From Rhodoblastus sp. (GTDB lineage Bacteria > Pseudomonadota > Alphaproteobacteria > Rhizobiales > Beijerinckiaceae): a DNA stretch of 33,453 bases. The translations under genes and the position numbers were made by a program. The notes under the pieces were generated by a model. It saw only the letters and a program-made list of their open reading frames with translations, was not told the origin of the DNA and did not search any database. The stretch is from assembly GCA_020442275.1 (NCBI GenBank), contig JAGRKN010000195.1:578-34030 (forward strand), given 5' to 3'. Positions 7,494 to 15,519 of the stretch are shown piece by piece. How positions within the stretch are numbered: the stretch's first letter is position 1; each line of letters opens with the position of its first letter.

Positions 7494-8871
7494 TGGGCCC
7501 TCCGAGATCAAGAATGTGTCCGCCGCCGGCCCGTCCGATATGGCCCTGCGCCACGCGCAGGTCGGCGGGCGCGATTTCCTGCTTCCCGAGCAGGAAGCGC
7601 TCGACGTCGTTGACGGATACGGTTGCGTCGAGCGGCGAGCGCAACTTCTGTCCGGGGCGCGTCGGCCGCACCAGATGCGGCGTCACGATCACCGCCAGCT
7701 CCGTCTCGCGGCGCTCGAACGCGGTGCTGCGGAACAGCGCGCCGATGACCGGCACGTCGTTGATCCAGGGCAGCGCATTGATGTTTTCCGACGAGACGCT
7801 CTGCAGCAGGCCGGCGAGCGCGAAACTCTGTCCGTCCTTCAACTCAATATTCGTGCTCACACGGCGCACGACAAGGCTCGGGATCGATATGCCGCCGATG
7901 CTGACCGCATTGGTCACGTCGATCTGGCTGACCTCCGGCTCGATCTTCAGACTGATCACGCCATTGGCGAGTACGGTCGGCGTGAAGCTGAGACCGACGC
8001 CGAATTTCTTGAACTCGACGGAGACAGCGCCATTCGCGCCCGCGACGGGAAACGGAAATTCGCCGCCGGCGAGGAAGCTCGCGGTCTGGCCGGACATGGC
8101 GGTCAGATTGGGCTCGGCGAGCCGGCGGGCGAGACCGCGTCCTTCCAGCGCCTGCACCAGCACGTCGACCTTGGTGCCGCCCGACAGCAACTGGCCGAGC
8201 ACCGCGCCGAACGGCGTTGCGCCGGAGATCAGACTGCCGGCGCCGATCGACGCGTTGAGCCGTTTCGACGCCACATCCCATTTCACCCCGAGTTCCTTGC
8301 CCGCCTGCCGGGAGGCCTCGAGAAAACGGACTTCAAGCATCACCTGCTGCGGCGAGGTGATCTTCATCTGGTTGAGCACTTCGCCGCCGAACTGATGCGC
8401 GATCGTGAGCGCCGCGTCCTGCGCGACCGCGTCCGGCGCTTCGCCGCTCAGGAGGATGCGGCCGTTCACGGACGAGACCTTGATGCGCGCGTTGGGGATC
8501 TGCTTGCGCAGCTCCGCGGCCAGACGGCCGGTGGAATAGCCGACTTCGAGATCAATCGCCCCGATACGTCTGCGTTGCGCATCATAGGCCGTTACAGTCG
8601 TCATGCCGATCTTCTTGCCGTGGACGTAGAACGACCGGTCGGTGAGTGGCATGACATCGGCGATTTCCGGATCGCCGACCACGAGATCGACATAGGCAAG
8701 ATCGGTCTGCACGGTCTTGGTCGCGCCCTTGGACACGCTTTGCGCCACCGTGCCGCTTCCGAAGGAAACGCGATGCATCGCGCCGGCGGCCAGCGCGGTC
8801 GGGACAGCGAGCGGCGTCGCGGCGGCGAGCAGCGCGGCGAGCGTCGCTCCGGTCAGACGTCGAATCTTCAA
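7477..8871 (-). CDS. cpaC: CpaC/RcpA, Tad pilus outer-membrane secretin
   Basis: A 464-residue outer-membrane secretin that forms the channel for the Flp pilus. A signal peptide covers about residues 1-29 (ALLAAATPLAVPTALAAG). An N-terminal pilus-formation domain follows (YVDLVVGDPEIADVMPLTDR), then a BON-like domain (RIKVSSVNGRILLSGEAPDA), then the secretin domain from about residue 180: VMLEVRFLEASRQAGKELGV, LVQALEGRGLARRLAEPNL, TASFLAGGEFPFPV, FKKFGVGLSFTPTVL, ISLKIEPEVSQID. These are the canonical CpaC motifs in order. It begins 18 bases after cpaB, and the small lipoprotein gene starts inside its last codons. Confidence 0.95.
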   Translation of the reverse strand: MKIRRLTGATLAALLAAATPLAVPTALAAGAMHRVSFGSGTVAQSVSKGATKTVQTDLAYVDLVVGDPEIADVMPLTDRSFYVHGKKIGMTTVTAYDAQRRRIGAIDLEVGYSTGRLAAELRKQIPNARIKVSSVNGRILLSGEAPDAVAQDAALTIAHQFGGEVLNQMKITSPQQVMLEVRFLEASRQAGKELGVKWDVASKRLNASIGAGSLISGATPFGAVLGQLLSGGTKVDVLVQALEGRGLARRLAEPNLTAMSGQTASFLAGGEFPFPVAGANGAVSVEFKKFGVGLSFTPTVLANGVISLKIEPEVSQIDVTNAVSIGGISIPSLVVRRVSTNIELKDGQSFALAGLLQSVSSENINALPWINDVPVIGALFRSTAFERRETELAVIVTPHLVRPTRPGQKLRSPLDATVSVNDVERFLLGKQEIAPADLRVAQGHIGRAGGGHILDLGGPNAAGN

Positions 8872-8889
8872 AACGCTCTCCTGCTAGGT

Positions 8890-9750
8890 TCAGCGCTCGC
8901 CCTGGCGGGGAACGCTGTAGTCCTGTCGGACGGAATTGCGCGTGACGACGACCGTCGTCTGGCCGCCCTCTTCCCGTTGCGTCGACTCGCGCGCGGGATG
9001 CGACAGATCGCCGGTCGTGACGCGACGGTTCGGTTCGATCTGCGCCGCGCCCGCGCGCCGCAAGACCAGCGTCAACGCGCCGACGCTCTGGGCGACCACG
9101 AGGCGCTGCGCGTCCTGCGTGCCGACCTCGACCGTCACGGAGCGTGCGACTTTCGGTTTTGATGCTTCCTCGTCGACGGTCTGGTCGATGCCCAGGACCT
9201 TGACGTCCTGCGCGACGACATCGGCGACCGCCTCGCTTTCCTTGACGCGGCGAGACAGGAGCACGTCAACGCGATCGCCCGGCGTGATGAAGCCGGCGAC
9301 GCCGACGACATCGTCGACACGAATGGTAAGCGCCTTGAATCCGGGCTCGATCGACGCGGCGAGCGTCGGGCGCTGCCCCGGACCGGTGATCTTGCGTGCG
9401 AGAATCGGTTCGTTCGCCTGAAACGGCGCAAGCGTGTTCCGCTTGTTCTGCCCATCGAGCACTTTGGCTACGGTCGTGAAGGAACCTTGCAGCGGATCTT
9501 CGGCGGGCCAGGGAATTTCACGCAACATGTCCCGGTTCAGCTCGGCCCCGACGGGCAACGTCTTGGCGGCGACCACGATGGTCGAGAAATTCGTCGGCGT
9601 CTCGCGCGGTCGCGCGAGGGATGCGTCGTGCTGCCTTTGCGCGTCGACGCGCAGCGCCACTTCACGTTGTACCCAGGTGCGCGCAGCGTAAACGGAGCTT
9701 CCTCCGAGCAGCACGACTGCCGGTATCATGACGCTCACTCGTAAACGCAC
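8890..9750 (-). CDS. cpaB: CpaB/RcpC, Tad pilus assembly protein with SAF domain
   Basis: A 286-residue protein and the first gene of the minus-strand pilus operon. An N-terminal hydrophobic anchor spans about residues 5-23. A SAF domain follows (VVAAKTLPVGAELNRDMLRE, then QANEPILARKI), then an RcpC-type domain (FKALTIRVDDVVGVAGFITP, GDRVDVLLSRR). CpaB/RcpC is thought to act in the periplasm with the secretin, possibly binding peptidoglycan through the SAF domain. The GTG start at 9750 is preceded by GAGGA seven bases upstream. A later in-frame ATG at 9729 would remove seven residues from the anchor. Usually cpaA and a Flp pilin precede cpaB; here the upstream region is non-coding and then a divergent tadE-like gene. 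Confidence 0.94.
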   Translation of the reverse strand: MRLRVSVMIPAVVLLGGSSVYAARTWVQREVALRVDAQRQHDASLARPRETPTNFSTIVVAAKTLPVGAELNRDMLREIPWPAEDPLQGSFTTVAKVLDGQNKRNTLAPFQANEPILARKITGPGQRPTLAASIEPGFKALTIRVDDVVGVAGFITPGDRVDVLLSRRVKESEAVADVVAQDVKVLGIDQTVDEEASKPKVARSVTVEVGTQDAQRLVVAQSVGALTLVLRRAGAAQIEPNRRVTTGDLSHPARESTQREEGGQTTVVVTRNSVRQDYSVPRQGER

Positions 9751-10108
9751 GTATCGTCCTCACTTCACACGTCTCGTGAAGCAAGGAAAACATCTAGACA
9801 TCGAACAGCCAAACGGGAATTGGCCGTAGGCATGCGGTTTGGTTTCCGCGATAGAGGCAATTCTAACGATATGCGATCGGTCACATTTCCAAGCCGCGCA
9901 AACCCGGGGTTCTTGACGCGCTTGTCTCTCTACACGCCAGAGTTTCCGACCTCATCTTGCTTAACCGTAAAGGTTGCCACTCCATGAAAACGACGATCGA
10001 AATATGCTCTAAATATTTAGAAACATTCGAACATTTGGATCGACGATTTCTCAGCACGTCTTGCCGCAATATCAGAATGACGGCCTGAGACATTAACTCA
10101 ACACGGCA
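9751..10108. promoter_or_regulatory. Divergent intergenic region between cpaB and the tadE-like gene, with AT-rich palindrome
   Basis: A 358-base stretch without a convincing gene, clearly richer in A+T than its neighbours, separating the two halves of the pilus locus; it should hold both promoters. It contains the perfect 12-base palindrome CTAAATATTTAG at 10009-10020, a direct repeat of ACATT in AACATTCGAACATT just after it, and TTAACCGTAAAGGTT at 9961-9975 (AACC/GGTT arms). TTAACC is one half of the CtrA-type TTAA-N7-TTAA box, but the second half here reads GGTT. A TTGACG at 9913-9918 could be a -35 element, though I find no matching -10. None of these sites is proven, and no Flp pilin reading frame is visible here. 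Confidence 0.5.
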
Positions 10109-10657
10109 ATGCAAACGACGATCGCCTCGAAGACACGATCTTCAGCAGAGACAGATGAGCGACACGCGCGGTCGTCGTCCTTGGCGCCCAAGACGTTCGC
10201 CAGCAGACTTCTTCTCGCTTTAACGCAATGTCTGAAGGACAGATCGGGCGTCGCCGCGGTCGAGTTTGCCCTCGTCGCGCCGCTGCTCCTCGGCATCGCG
10301 CTCGCCGCGCTCATATTCGCACTCGCGCTCAACAATTACATACTCGTGACCAATGGGTCTTCGGCCGGCGTCGCCAACCTGATTCTCAGTCGCGGTTCGT
10401 CGACGCCCTATACCGACACCGTTGCGGCGGTTCGACAGGCGGCTCAAGGACTCGTCTCCAACAATCTGACCGTCGCCATGTCGGTCGACGGCGCGGCCTG
10501 TGCCGATGACGCCGCCTGCGCCACGGCGCTGAGCGCGGCCGGCGGAAAGTCGGCGAGCGTCGCAGTGAGCTATCCCTGCCGGCTGGTCGTTCTCGACATC
10601 GACTATGCGCCGGGAAGTTGCGTTCTAAAACAGACAACAGCGGGGCGCGTGCAATGA
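10109..10657 (+). CDS. tadE: TadE-like pseudopilin / pilus assembly protein
   Basis: A 182-residue protein with the TadE signature: a basic N-terminus, then DRSGVAAVEFALVAPLLLGI with the key glutamate in VEF, followed by a single long hydrophobic helix and a periplasmic domain with four cysteines in the C-terminal half. TadE proteins are pseudopilins cleaved by the prepilin peptidase before the AVEF-type segment and act in pilus assembly. The ATG at 10109 has no good ribosome binding site; I see no better ATG before the conserved segment, so up to 45 N-terminal residues are uncertain. The stop overlaps the next start as ATGA. It is transcribed divergently from cpaB. Confidence 0.87.
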   Translation: MQTTIASKTRSSAETDERHARSSSLAPKTFASRLLLALTQCLKDRSGVAAVEFALVAPLLLGIALAALIFALALNNYILVTNGSSAGVANLILSRGSSTPYTDTVAAVRQAAQGLVSNNLTVAMSVDGAACADDAACATALSAAGGKSASVAVSYPCRLVVLDIDYAPGSCVLKQTTAGRVQ

Positions 10658-11958
10658 AGAAGAGAGCGTTTCATGGACTGCGGGCCTTCGCCGAGGACAG
10701 GACGGGCTCGATCGCCGTCGTCGGCGCGATCGTCGCGAGCGTCATCACCGGGTCGGGCGCGCTCGCCGTGCAGCAGGCGCTGGTGCTGAGAACCGAGCGC
10801 GCCCTGCAGGCGTCTACCGACATGGCCGCCCTCGCGGGCGCACAGGACCTCAACGACAGCACGGATGCGGCGATCGCGACAGCGACGAGCTATGCCGCCA
10901 AGAATCCTGTCGCGGGACAGACGGTCACCGCCGTCAGCGGCTATCCGAAGGCGGTATGTCTGAGCAGCACGAACATCGCTTGCGGCTCGATCGGGGCGAA
11001 TGCGATCGTCGTCAAACAGCAGATCGTCATGCCGCTGGTGTTCGGCAAGTATTTCGGCTTCGCGTCGAAGACCATGGTGGCGACGGCGACGGCCAGCGCC
11101 CAAGGCGGCGCGGGCAAGGCGGTCGACGTCATGTTCGTGCTCGACACGACGCGCTCCATGACCAATACGGACGCGCGCTGCAGCATCAGCGGCGCGACAC
11201 GGCTCGGTTGCGCGGAAGCCGGCGTGCGGAAATTGCTGCTCGCCGCCAATCCGTCGCTCGTGCAGGCGGGCCTCTCGATCTTTCCGCCGGTCAAGACCGC
11301 GACGGATGCAGCGCGCGAATATGCCTGCTCCGGCGCCGCGCCAGCCATCGCAAAATACAATGCGACCGCGCCCGTCTACACGATCCTCGGCCTCTCCAAC
11401 GATTACAAGTCGTCGGTCGGCGCGACGACGCTCAACAGCGCCTCCAACATTGTTCGCGCCGTCGGCGGCGTATCCGGCTGCACCGGTCTCCAGGCGATCG
11501 GCGGCGTCGGAACCTATTTCGCGGATGCCATTTCGGCGGCGCAGGCCGAGTTGCAGGCGCGTGGCCGGCCAGAGGCGCGGAAGGTCATCGTATTCCTCAG
11601 CGACGGCGACGCCGGCGCCTCTTCGAGCAATGTCGGTTCGAGCAAGTATTCGAACCAGTGCCACCAAGGCATAGCCGCGGCGCAGGCTGCGGCGGCCGCC
11701 GGGATTTCTGTTTATTCCGCCGCCTATGGCGCAGCCAATTCTGGCGGCTGCTCGACCGACAATCCGGCCATTTCACCCTGCGCGACCATGCAGCAGATCG
11801 CGACCTCCGCGGACAAATTCTTCCCGGATTCCGGCGCGAGCAGCGTATCGTGCACGTCGACCGTCAACACAGCGACCGACATCATCGGCATTTTCACGGC
11901 GATCGGCGCGAGCCTGTCGTCATCCGCGCCGCGTCTGATTCTCAATTCCACGAGCTAG
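10654..11958 (+). CDS. tadG: TadG-like pilus assembly protein with von Willebrand factor A domain
   Basis: A 434-residue protein. The N-terminus (EDRTGSIAVVGAIVASVITG) has one hydrophobic segment in the style of TadE/TadG proteins, followed by RALQASTDMAALAGAQDL, which is conserved in TadG. A vWA domain begins near residue 160 with VDVMFVLDTTRSMTN, giving an intact MIDAS motif (D-x-T-x-S), and continues with VIVFLSDGDAGASSS. Several cysteines suggest periplasmic disulfides. TadG-type vWA proteins are anchored in the inner membrane and are thought to work in pilus assembly or as minor surface components. The ATG at 10654 overlaps the tadE stop by four bases; an upstream in-frame ATG at 10618 lies inside tadE and is less likely. 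Confidence 0.9.
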   Translation: MKKRAFHGLRAFAEDRTGSIAVVGAIVASVITGSGALAVQQALVLRTERALQASTDMAALAGAQDLNDSTDAAIATATSYAAKNPVAGQTVTAVSGYPKAVCLSSTNIACGSIGANAIVVKQQIVMPLVFGKYFGFASKTMVATATASAQGGAGKAVDVMFVLDTTRSMTNTDARCSISGATRLGCAEAGVRKLLLAANPSLVQAGLSIFPPVKTATDAAREYACSGAAPAIAKYNATAPVYTILGLSNDYKSSVGATTLNSASNIVRAVGGVSGCTGLQAIGGVGTYFADAISAAQAELQARGRPEARKVIVFLSDGDAGASSSNVGSSKYSNQCHQGIAAAQAAAAAGISVYSAAYGAANSGGCSTDNPAISPCATMQQIATSADKFFPDSGASSVSCTSTVNTATDIIGIFTAIGASLSSSAPRLILNSTS

Positions 11959-11968
11959 GAGCGCGCAG

Positions 11969-12727
11969 ATGACGCCATTGGATCTCTGGCCCGGCTTCGC
12001 TCACACGATCGTCCGCTTCATCGGGAGACAGGCGCTCGATCTCCGCACCGCACGGGATCGAGCGCGCGCCGCGCATGCGCCCCTCGTGCGAAAGCCCTCG
12101 CGGCGTGTCGTCGCTGAATTGTCGAACACGCTCGTCGTCTCGCCGATCGTTCTCGGTCTGGCGGTTCTTGCGGCCAATCCGTGGCCCGACCGGGCGAGCG
12201 CGCCGGCGCCGGCGGCGTCGGCGCGGGCTTTCGGCGCTCTCGCCAGCCTCACCGGCGAGGAAATCGGCGCAGCGCTCGCCCGCGCCCGGCAGGGCGCAAA
12301 GCTCGAGGAGCGCGCGCCGGCAATCAGGATCAGCGCGCCGCCCCATTCCGATGTGGCGAGCCTCGCACCCGCCGAACCGCCGGAACCGCCGAGAGTGTTT
12401 CAAGCGCGCGCCGGGCAAGCCACCGTCGGAGACGACGGCAACCTGATCGTCGACGGCGAGAAGGTCCGGCTGGAAGGCATCGTTCTGCCGGACGCCGATG
12501 CGGCGTGTCGGCGCCTCGACGGCGTCGAGGTGCGTTGCCTCGAGCGGGTGGCGGCGCGCCTGTCGATCATCGCGCAACAGGGACGCCTGCACTGTCGCAC
12601 CTCGATCGACGCCACGGGCGATCGCGTCGGACGCTGCACGGTCGGCAAGATCGACCTGGCGCAGGACCTCCTGCACGCGCATCTGGCCCGCCGGGCGCGC
12701 GCAAAGCCGGACGGCCAGGGCGCCTGA
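11969..12727 (+). CDS. Membrane-anchored protein with degenerate thermonuclease (SNase)-like domain
   Basis: A 252-residue protein, third in the tadE-tadG operon (10-base gap, AGGAG before the ATG). A likely membrane segment lies at 54-70 (TLVVSPIVLGLAVLAAN), then an Ala/Pro-rich linker to about 145. Residues 150-240 follow the SNase pattern: DGNLIVDGEKVRLEGIVLPD, ACRRL...VRCLERVAARLSI, then GDRVGRCTVGKIDLAQDLLH. The family core RLxGIDAPE is RLEGIVLPD here, so the metal-binding aspartate has become valine and the catalytic glutamate aspartate; the arginines of RL and GR remain. Nuclease activity is therefore doubtful. It may be a periplasmic binding module of the pilus machine. The family assignment comes from motif reading and is moderately sure. 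Confidence 0.65.
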   Translation: MTPLDLWPGFAHTIVRFIGRQALDLRTARDRARAAHAPLVRKPSRRVVAELSNTLVVSPIVLGLAVLAANPWPDRASAPAPAASARAFGALASLTGEEIGAALARARQGAKLEERAPAIRISAPPHSDVASLAPAEPPEPPRVFQARAGQATVGDDGNLIVDGEKVRLEGIVLPDADAACRRLDGVEVRCLERVAARLSIIAQQGRLHCRTSIDATGDRVGRCTVGKIDLAQDLLHAHLARRARAKPDGQGA

Positions 12728-12784
12728 CGTCGATTGTTTGCGGACTTTCGCAATCACCCTGACGAGAGGCGCGCCCGCGCCCTC

Positions 12785-12803
12785 GGCGGACACACGGTCC
12801 GCC
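12785..12803 (+). terminator. Hairpin downstream of the tadE-tadG operon (candidate terminator)
   Basis: GGCGGAC-ACACG-GTCCGCC is a perfect 7-base stem with a 5-base loop, 58 bases after the SNase-like gene ends. There is no following U-tract, so intrinsic termination is only possible, not shown. Confidence 0.35.
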
Positions 12804-12878
12804 CCGGGAACGGTCCTCGTGACAGCCGTCGGGGAGAGCAGGCTTGAAGTTCTCGGCGCCGGCGTCCAGTGTGACGAG

Positions 12879-13178
12879 ATGTCTGAACAGCTCGTCAAAT
12901 ACCAGACGGCCGAAGGCGTCGCCGAAATTCTGCTGGACCGCGCACCCGTCAATGCGTTGAGCCGGCAGGTCATCGATCAGCTTCTGGCGGCGTTGCAGCG
13001 CGCGCGGGACGATACGAAAGTCCACGCCGTCATTGTCGCCAGCGCCCAGAAGGTCTTTTGCGCGGGGCTCGATCTCGACATTATCGATCTGCCGGGCGTC
13101 CTGCGACGCCCGGTCAAGAAATCTCTGGAGGAAACATGCGCGCAGCCGTTCTTTATGAGCCGAACAAGCCGCTGGTGA
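12879..13178 (+). pseudogene. Truncated enoyl-CoA hydratase/isomerase (crotonase) remnant
   Basis: The frame from the ATG at 12879 encodes the first ~70 residues of a crotonase-fold protein: VKYQTAEGVAEILLDRAPVN, ALSRQVIDQLLAALQRA and VIVASAQKVFCAGLDLDII, including the first oxyanion-hole loop (C-A-G-L-D-L). Homology stops at about 13090. The frame then runs through a hairpin and into the start of the alcohol dehydrogenase gene in another frame, ending at 13178 after 99 residues. A whole crotonase is about 260 residues, so roughly three quarters, including the second oxyanion loop and the catalytic glutamate, are missing. I read it as a deletion remnant at the junction between the pilus locus and the catabolic genes. 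A translated short protein cannot be excluded, but it could not be a working hydratase. Confidence 0.8.
13092..13113 (+). terminator. Strong GC hairpin before the alcohol dehydrogenase gene
   Basis: CCGGGCGTC-CTGC-GACGCCCGG is a perfect 9-base stem with a 4-base loop, located where crotonase homology ends and 22 bases before the dehydrogenase ATG. No U-tract follows (TCAAGAAATC). It may be the former terminator of an upstream unit or an mRNA 5' stabiliser for the downstream operon. Confidence 0.5.
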
Positions 13179-14227
13179 TCGAGAACGTCGGGGTCCGCAA
13201 GCCGAAGGCGCGCGAAGTCTTGCTGCGCACCGCCTGCGCCGGCCTCTGCCATTCGGACCTGCATTTCATGGAAGGGCTCTATCCGCATCCGCTGCCGGCC
13301 GTGCTCGGTCACGAGTCCGCCGGCATTGTCGAGGAGGTCGGCGAGGACGTGACCTATGTGAAGAAAGGCGATCGGGTCATCACCTGCCTGTCGGTTTTCT
13401 GCGGCGTGTGCGAGCAGTGCACGTCGGGTCGGCCGGCGATCTGCACCGGCGTCGACGTCAAATTGCCGCCGGGCGTCTCCGACCGCATGGTGTGGTCGAA
13501 GCCCGGCAAGATTCACCAGTTCCTCAACCTCTCGTCCTTTGCCGAGCAGATGCTCGTACATGAAAACGCCATCGTGAAGATCCGCGAGGACATGCCGCTC
13601 GACCGCGCCGCGCTGATCGGTTGCGGCGTCATCACGGGAACGGGCGCGGTGTTCAACACTGCCGGCGTGAAGCCCGGCGAGACCATGGTGGTGATCGGCT
13701 GCGGCGGCATCGGCATGGCGGCGATCAACGGCGGCGCCATTGCTGGCGCCGGCCGCATCATCGCTGTCGACACCAATCCGCAGAAACTGGCGATGGCGCT
13801 CGAACTCGGCGCCACCGACGTGGTGAATGCGCGCGACGGCGATCCGGTCGCGCAGGTGCTCGAACTGACCAAGGGCGGCGCGCATCACACATTCGAGGCG
13901 GTCGGCGCGAAGGCGACCGCCGAGCAGGCGTTCAAGATGCTCGGCTTCGGCGGCGTCGCCACCATTATCGGCATGATCCCGTTCGGCACGAACATCGAAC
14001 TGCACGGGTTCGATTTCCTGCGCGGCGAGAAGAAAGTCCAGGGCTCGTCGATGGGTTCGAACCGCTTTCGCACCGACATGCCGCGCCTGATCGAGCATTA
14101 TCTGCGCGGCAAGTTGAACCTCGATAAATGGATTTCGGCGCGCATCAAGCTCGACGAGATCAACGAGGGCTTCGCGAAAATGAAGTCGGGCGAGGTGTTG
14201 CGCTCGGTCATCATGTTCGACGCGTAA
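13136..14227 (+). CDS. Zinc-dependent alcohol dehydrogenase (medium-chain, class III-like)
   Basis: A 363-residue NAD(P)-dependent medium-chain dehydrogenase that oxidises an alcohol to an aldehyde or ketone. Catalytic zinc ligands are visible in AGLCHSDLHF (Cys38) and LGHESAG (His59, Glu60). The structural zinc lobe is complete: FCGVCEQCTSGRPAIC with cysteines 89, 92, 95 and 103. The nucleotide-binding motif is GCGGIGMAAINGGAI with an acidic residue at the end of the next strand (IIAVDTN), favouring NAD. The C-terminal half has the HTFEAVGAK and GSSMGSNRFRTDM pattern of the Zn-dependent class III-like group. The ATG at 13136 has GGAGG 5 bases upstream; longer upstream starts lie inside the crotonase remnant. 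It likely heads the operon with the acyl-CoA dehydrogenase, CoA-transferase and SDR. Substrate unknown. Confidence 0.93.
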   Translation: MRAAVLYEPNKPLVIENVGVRKPKAREVLLRTACAGLCHSDLHFMEGLYPHPLPAVLGHESAGIVEEVGEDVTYVKKGDRVITCLSVFCGVCEQCTSGRPAICTGVDVKLPPGVSDRMVWSKPGKIHQFLNLSSFAEQMLVHENAIVKIREDMPLDRAALIGCGVITGTGAVFNTAGVKPGETMVVIGCGGIGMAAINGGAIAGAGRIIAVDTNPQKLAMALELGATDVVNARDGDPVAQVLELTKGGAHHTFEAVGAKATAEQAFKMLGFGGVATIIGMIPFGTNIELHGFDFLRGEKKVQGSSMGSNRFRTDMPRLIEHYLRGKLNLDKWISARIKLDEINEGFAKMKSGEVLRSVIMFDA

Positions 14228-14318
14228 CACATGCAACGAATTTCGGGGCGCGCGTCGGGATTTTCGACGCGCGAACCTACTCCCCTATTCATCCAGACCA
14301 GCAACGAAAGAGCGCCCC

Positions 14319-15473
14319 ATGGTCCGGGACGACGCTGCCTTCGGCGGCTTTCTCGACAACGTCCGCCGCTTCGTGCGTGAAAAGGCGATCCCGCGCGAAG
14401 CGGAAGTCGAGGAACGTGACGAAATCCCTGAGGATCTCGTGCAGACGATGCGCGAGGCCGGCTTTTTCGGCTGGAGCATTCCCGAGGACTATGGCGGCGC
14501 CGGCCTGACCACGGAAGAGCTGGTGCTCGCCGCGCTCGAACTCTCGCAATGCGCCGTCGCGTTTCGCGCGCGGGTCGGCACCAATACGGGCATCGGCGCC
14601 GAGGGTATCGTGGTCGACGGCACGGCGGCGCAGAAGGAGCTTTATCTGCCGCGCCTCGCGAGCGGCGAATGGACGTCGTGTCTCGGCGTCACCGAGCCGG
14701 ATGCGGGCTCGGAAGCCTCCAATGTGAAGACGATCGCCCGTCGCGACGGCGATTTCTACGTGCTGGAGGGTGAGAAGCGCTACATCACCAATGCGCCGAT
14801 TGCCGACCTCTTCACCATTACCGCGCGCACCGAGCCCGGTAGCAAGGGCGCCAAGGGCGTGTCCGCCTTCATCGTGGAGCGTGGCGCGGCCGGCCTGACA
14901 ACCGGCAAGCCCTATCGCAAGATGGGGCAGGCCGGATCGCCTGTCGGCTCGATCTTTCTCGACGGCTGTCGCGTGCCTGCGGAAAACCTGCTCGGCGGCC
15001 AGCCGGGCGTCGGCTTTCGCACTGTGATGAAGGCGCTCAACAAGCAGCGCATTCATCTGGCGGCGCTCTCGACCGGGCCCGCGATCCGAATGCTCGAACT
15101 GGCGATCGATCACGCGAAGACCCGCGTGCAATCCGGCGCGCCGATCTGCGAACATCAGCTCGTGCAGGCATTGATCGCGGATTGCCAGACCGAAATCTTC
15201 GCCGCGCGTTCGATGATTCTCGAGACCGCGCGCAGGCGCGATCGCGGAGAGGACGTCACGCTCGAAGCCTCCATGTGCAAATATTTCGCGACGGAAATGT
15301 GCGGACGCGTCGCCGACCGCTGCGTGCAGATTTTCGGCGGCGCCGGCTATGTCGCCGACTATGCGTCGATCGAGCGCTGGTATCGCGACGTTCGTCTGTT
15401 CCGCCTGTACGAAGGCACGAGCCAGATCCACCAAATCAACATAGCGCGCCGCACGCTGAACGCGCACGCGTGA
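14319..15473 (+). CDS. Acyl-CoA dehydrogenase
   Basis: A 384-residue FAD enzyme that introduces an alpha,beta double bond into an acyl-CoA and passes electrons to ETF. The N-terminal helical domain ends with GWSIPEDYGGAGLTTEELVL. The FAD/substrate signature is LGVTEPDAGSEASNVKTIAR, followed by YVLEGEKRYITNAPIADLFT. The C-terminal domain has VQIFGGAGYVADYASIERWY and RLYEGTSQIHQINIARRTL, which includes the catalytic glutamate at about residue 365. It is a standard short-chain type dehydrogenase of normal length. It follows the alcohol dehydrogenase after 91 bases and precedes the CoA-transferase by 46 bases, consistent with one operon that activates and oxidises a carboxylic acid. The chain length or ring specificity cannot be read. 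Confidence 0.95.
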   Translation: MVRDDAAFGGFLDNVRRFVREKAIPREAEVEERDEIPEDLVQTMREAGFFGWSIPEDYGGAGLTTEELVLAALELSQCAVAFRARVGTNTGIGAEGIVVDGTAAQKELYLPRLASGEWTSCLGVTEPDAGSEASNVKTIARRDGDFYVLEGEKRYITNAPIADLFTITARTEPGSKGAKGVSAFIVERGAAGLTTGKPYRKMGQAGSPVGSIFLDGCRVPAENLLGGQPGVGFRTVMKALNKQRIHLAALSTGPAIRMLELAIDHAKTRVQSGAPICEHQLVQALIADCQTEIFAARSMILETARRRDRGEDVTLEASMCKYFATEMCGRVADRCVQIFGGAGYVADYASIERWYRDVRLFRLYEGTSQIHQINIARRTLNAHA

Positions 15474-15519
15474 CATCAGCGGCGCGCCGCGCAGGCCGTC
15501 GCCAGGAGAGGAAAAGCTG

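Noticed and set aside
7408-9162. A 584-codon plus-strand open frame opposite cpaC and cpaB
   Set aside because: Shadow of the secretin and CpaB genes; no recognisable motif.
9881-10114. A 77-codon minus-strand frame considered as a Flp pilin
   Set aside because: It lacks the hydrophobic helix and the G-x4-E/Y prepilin motif and has no ribosome binding site.
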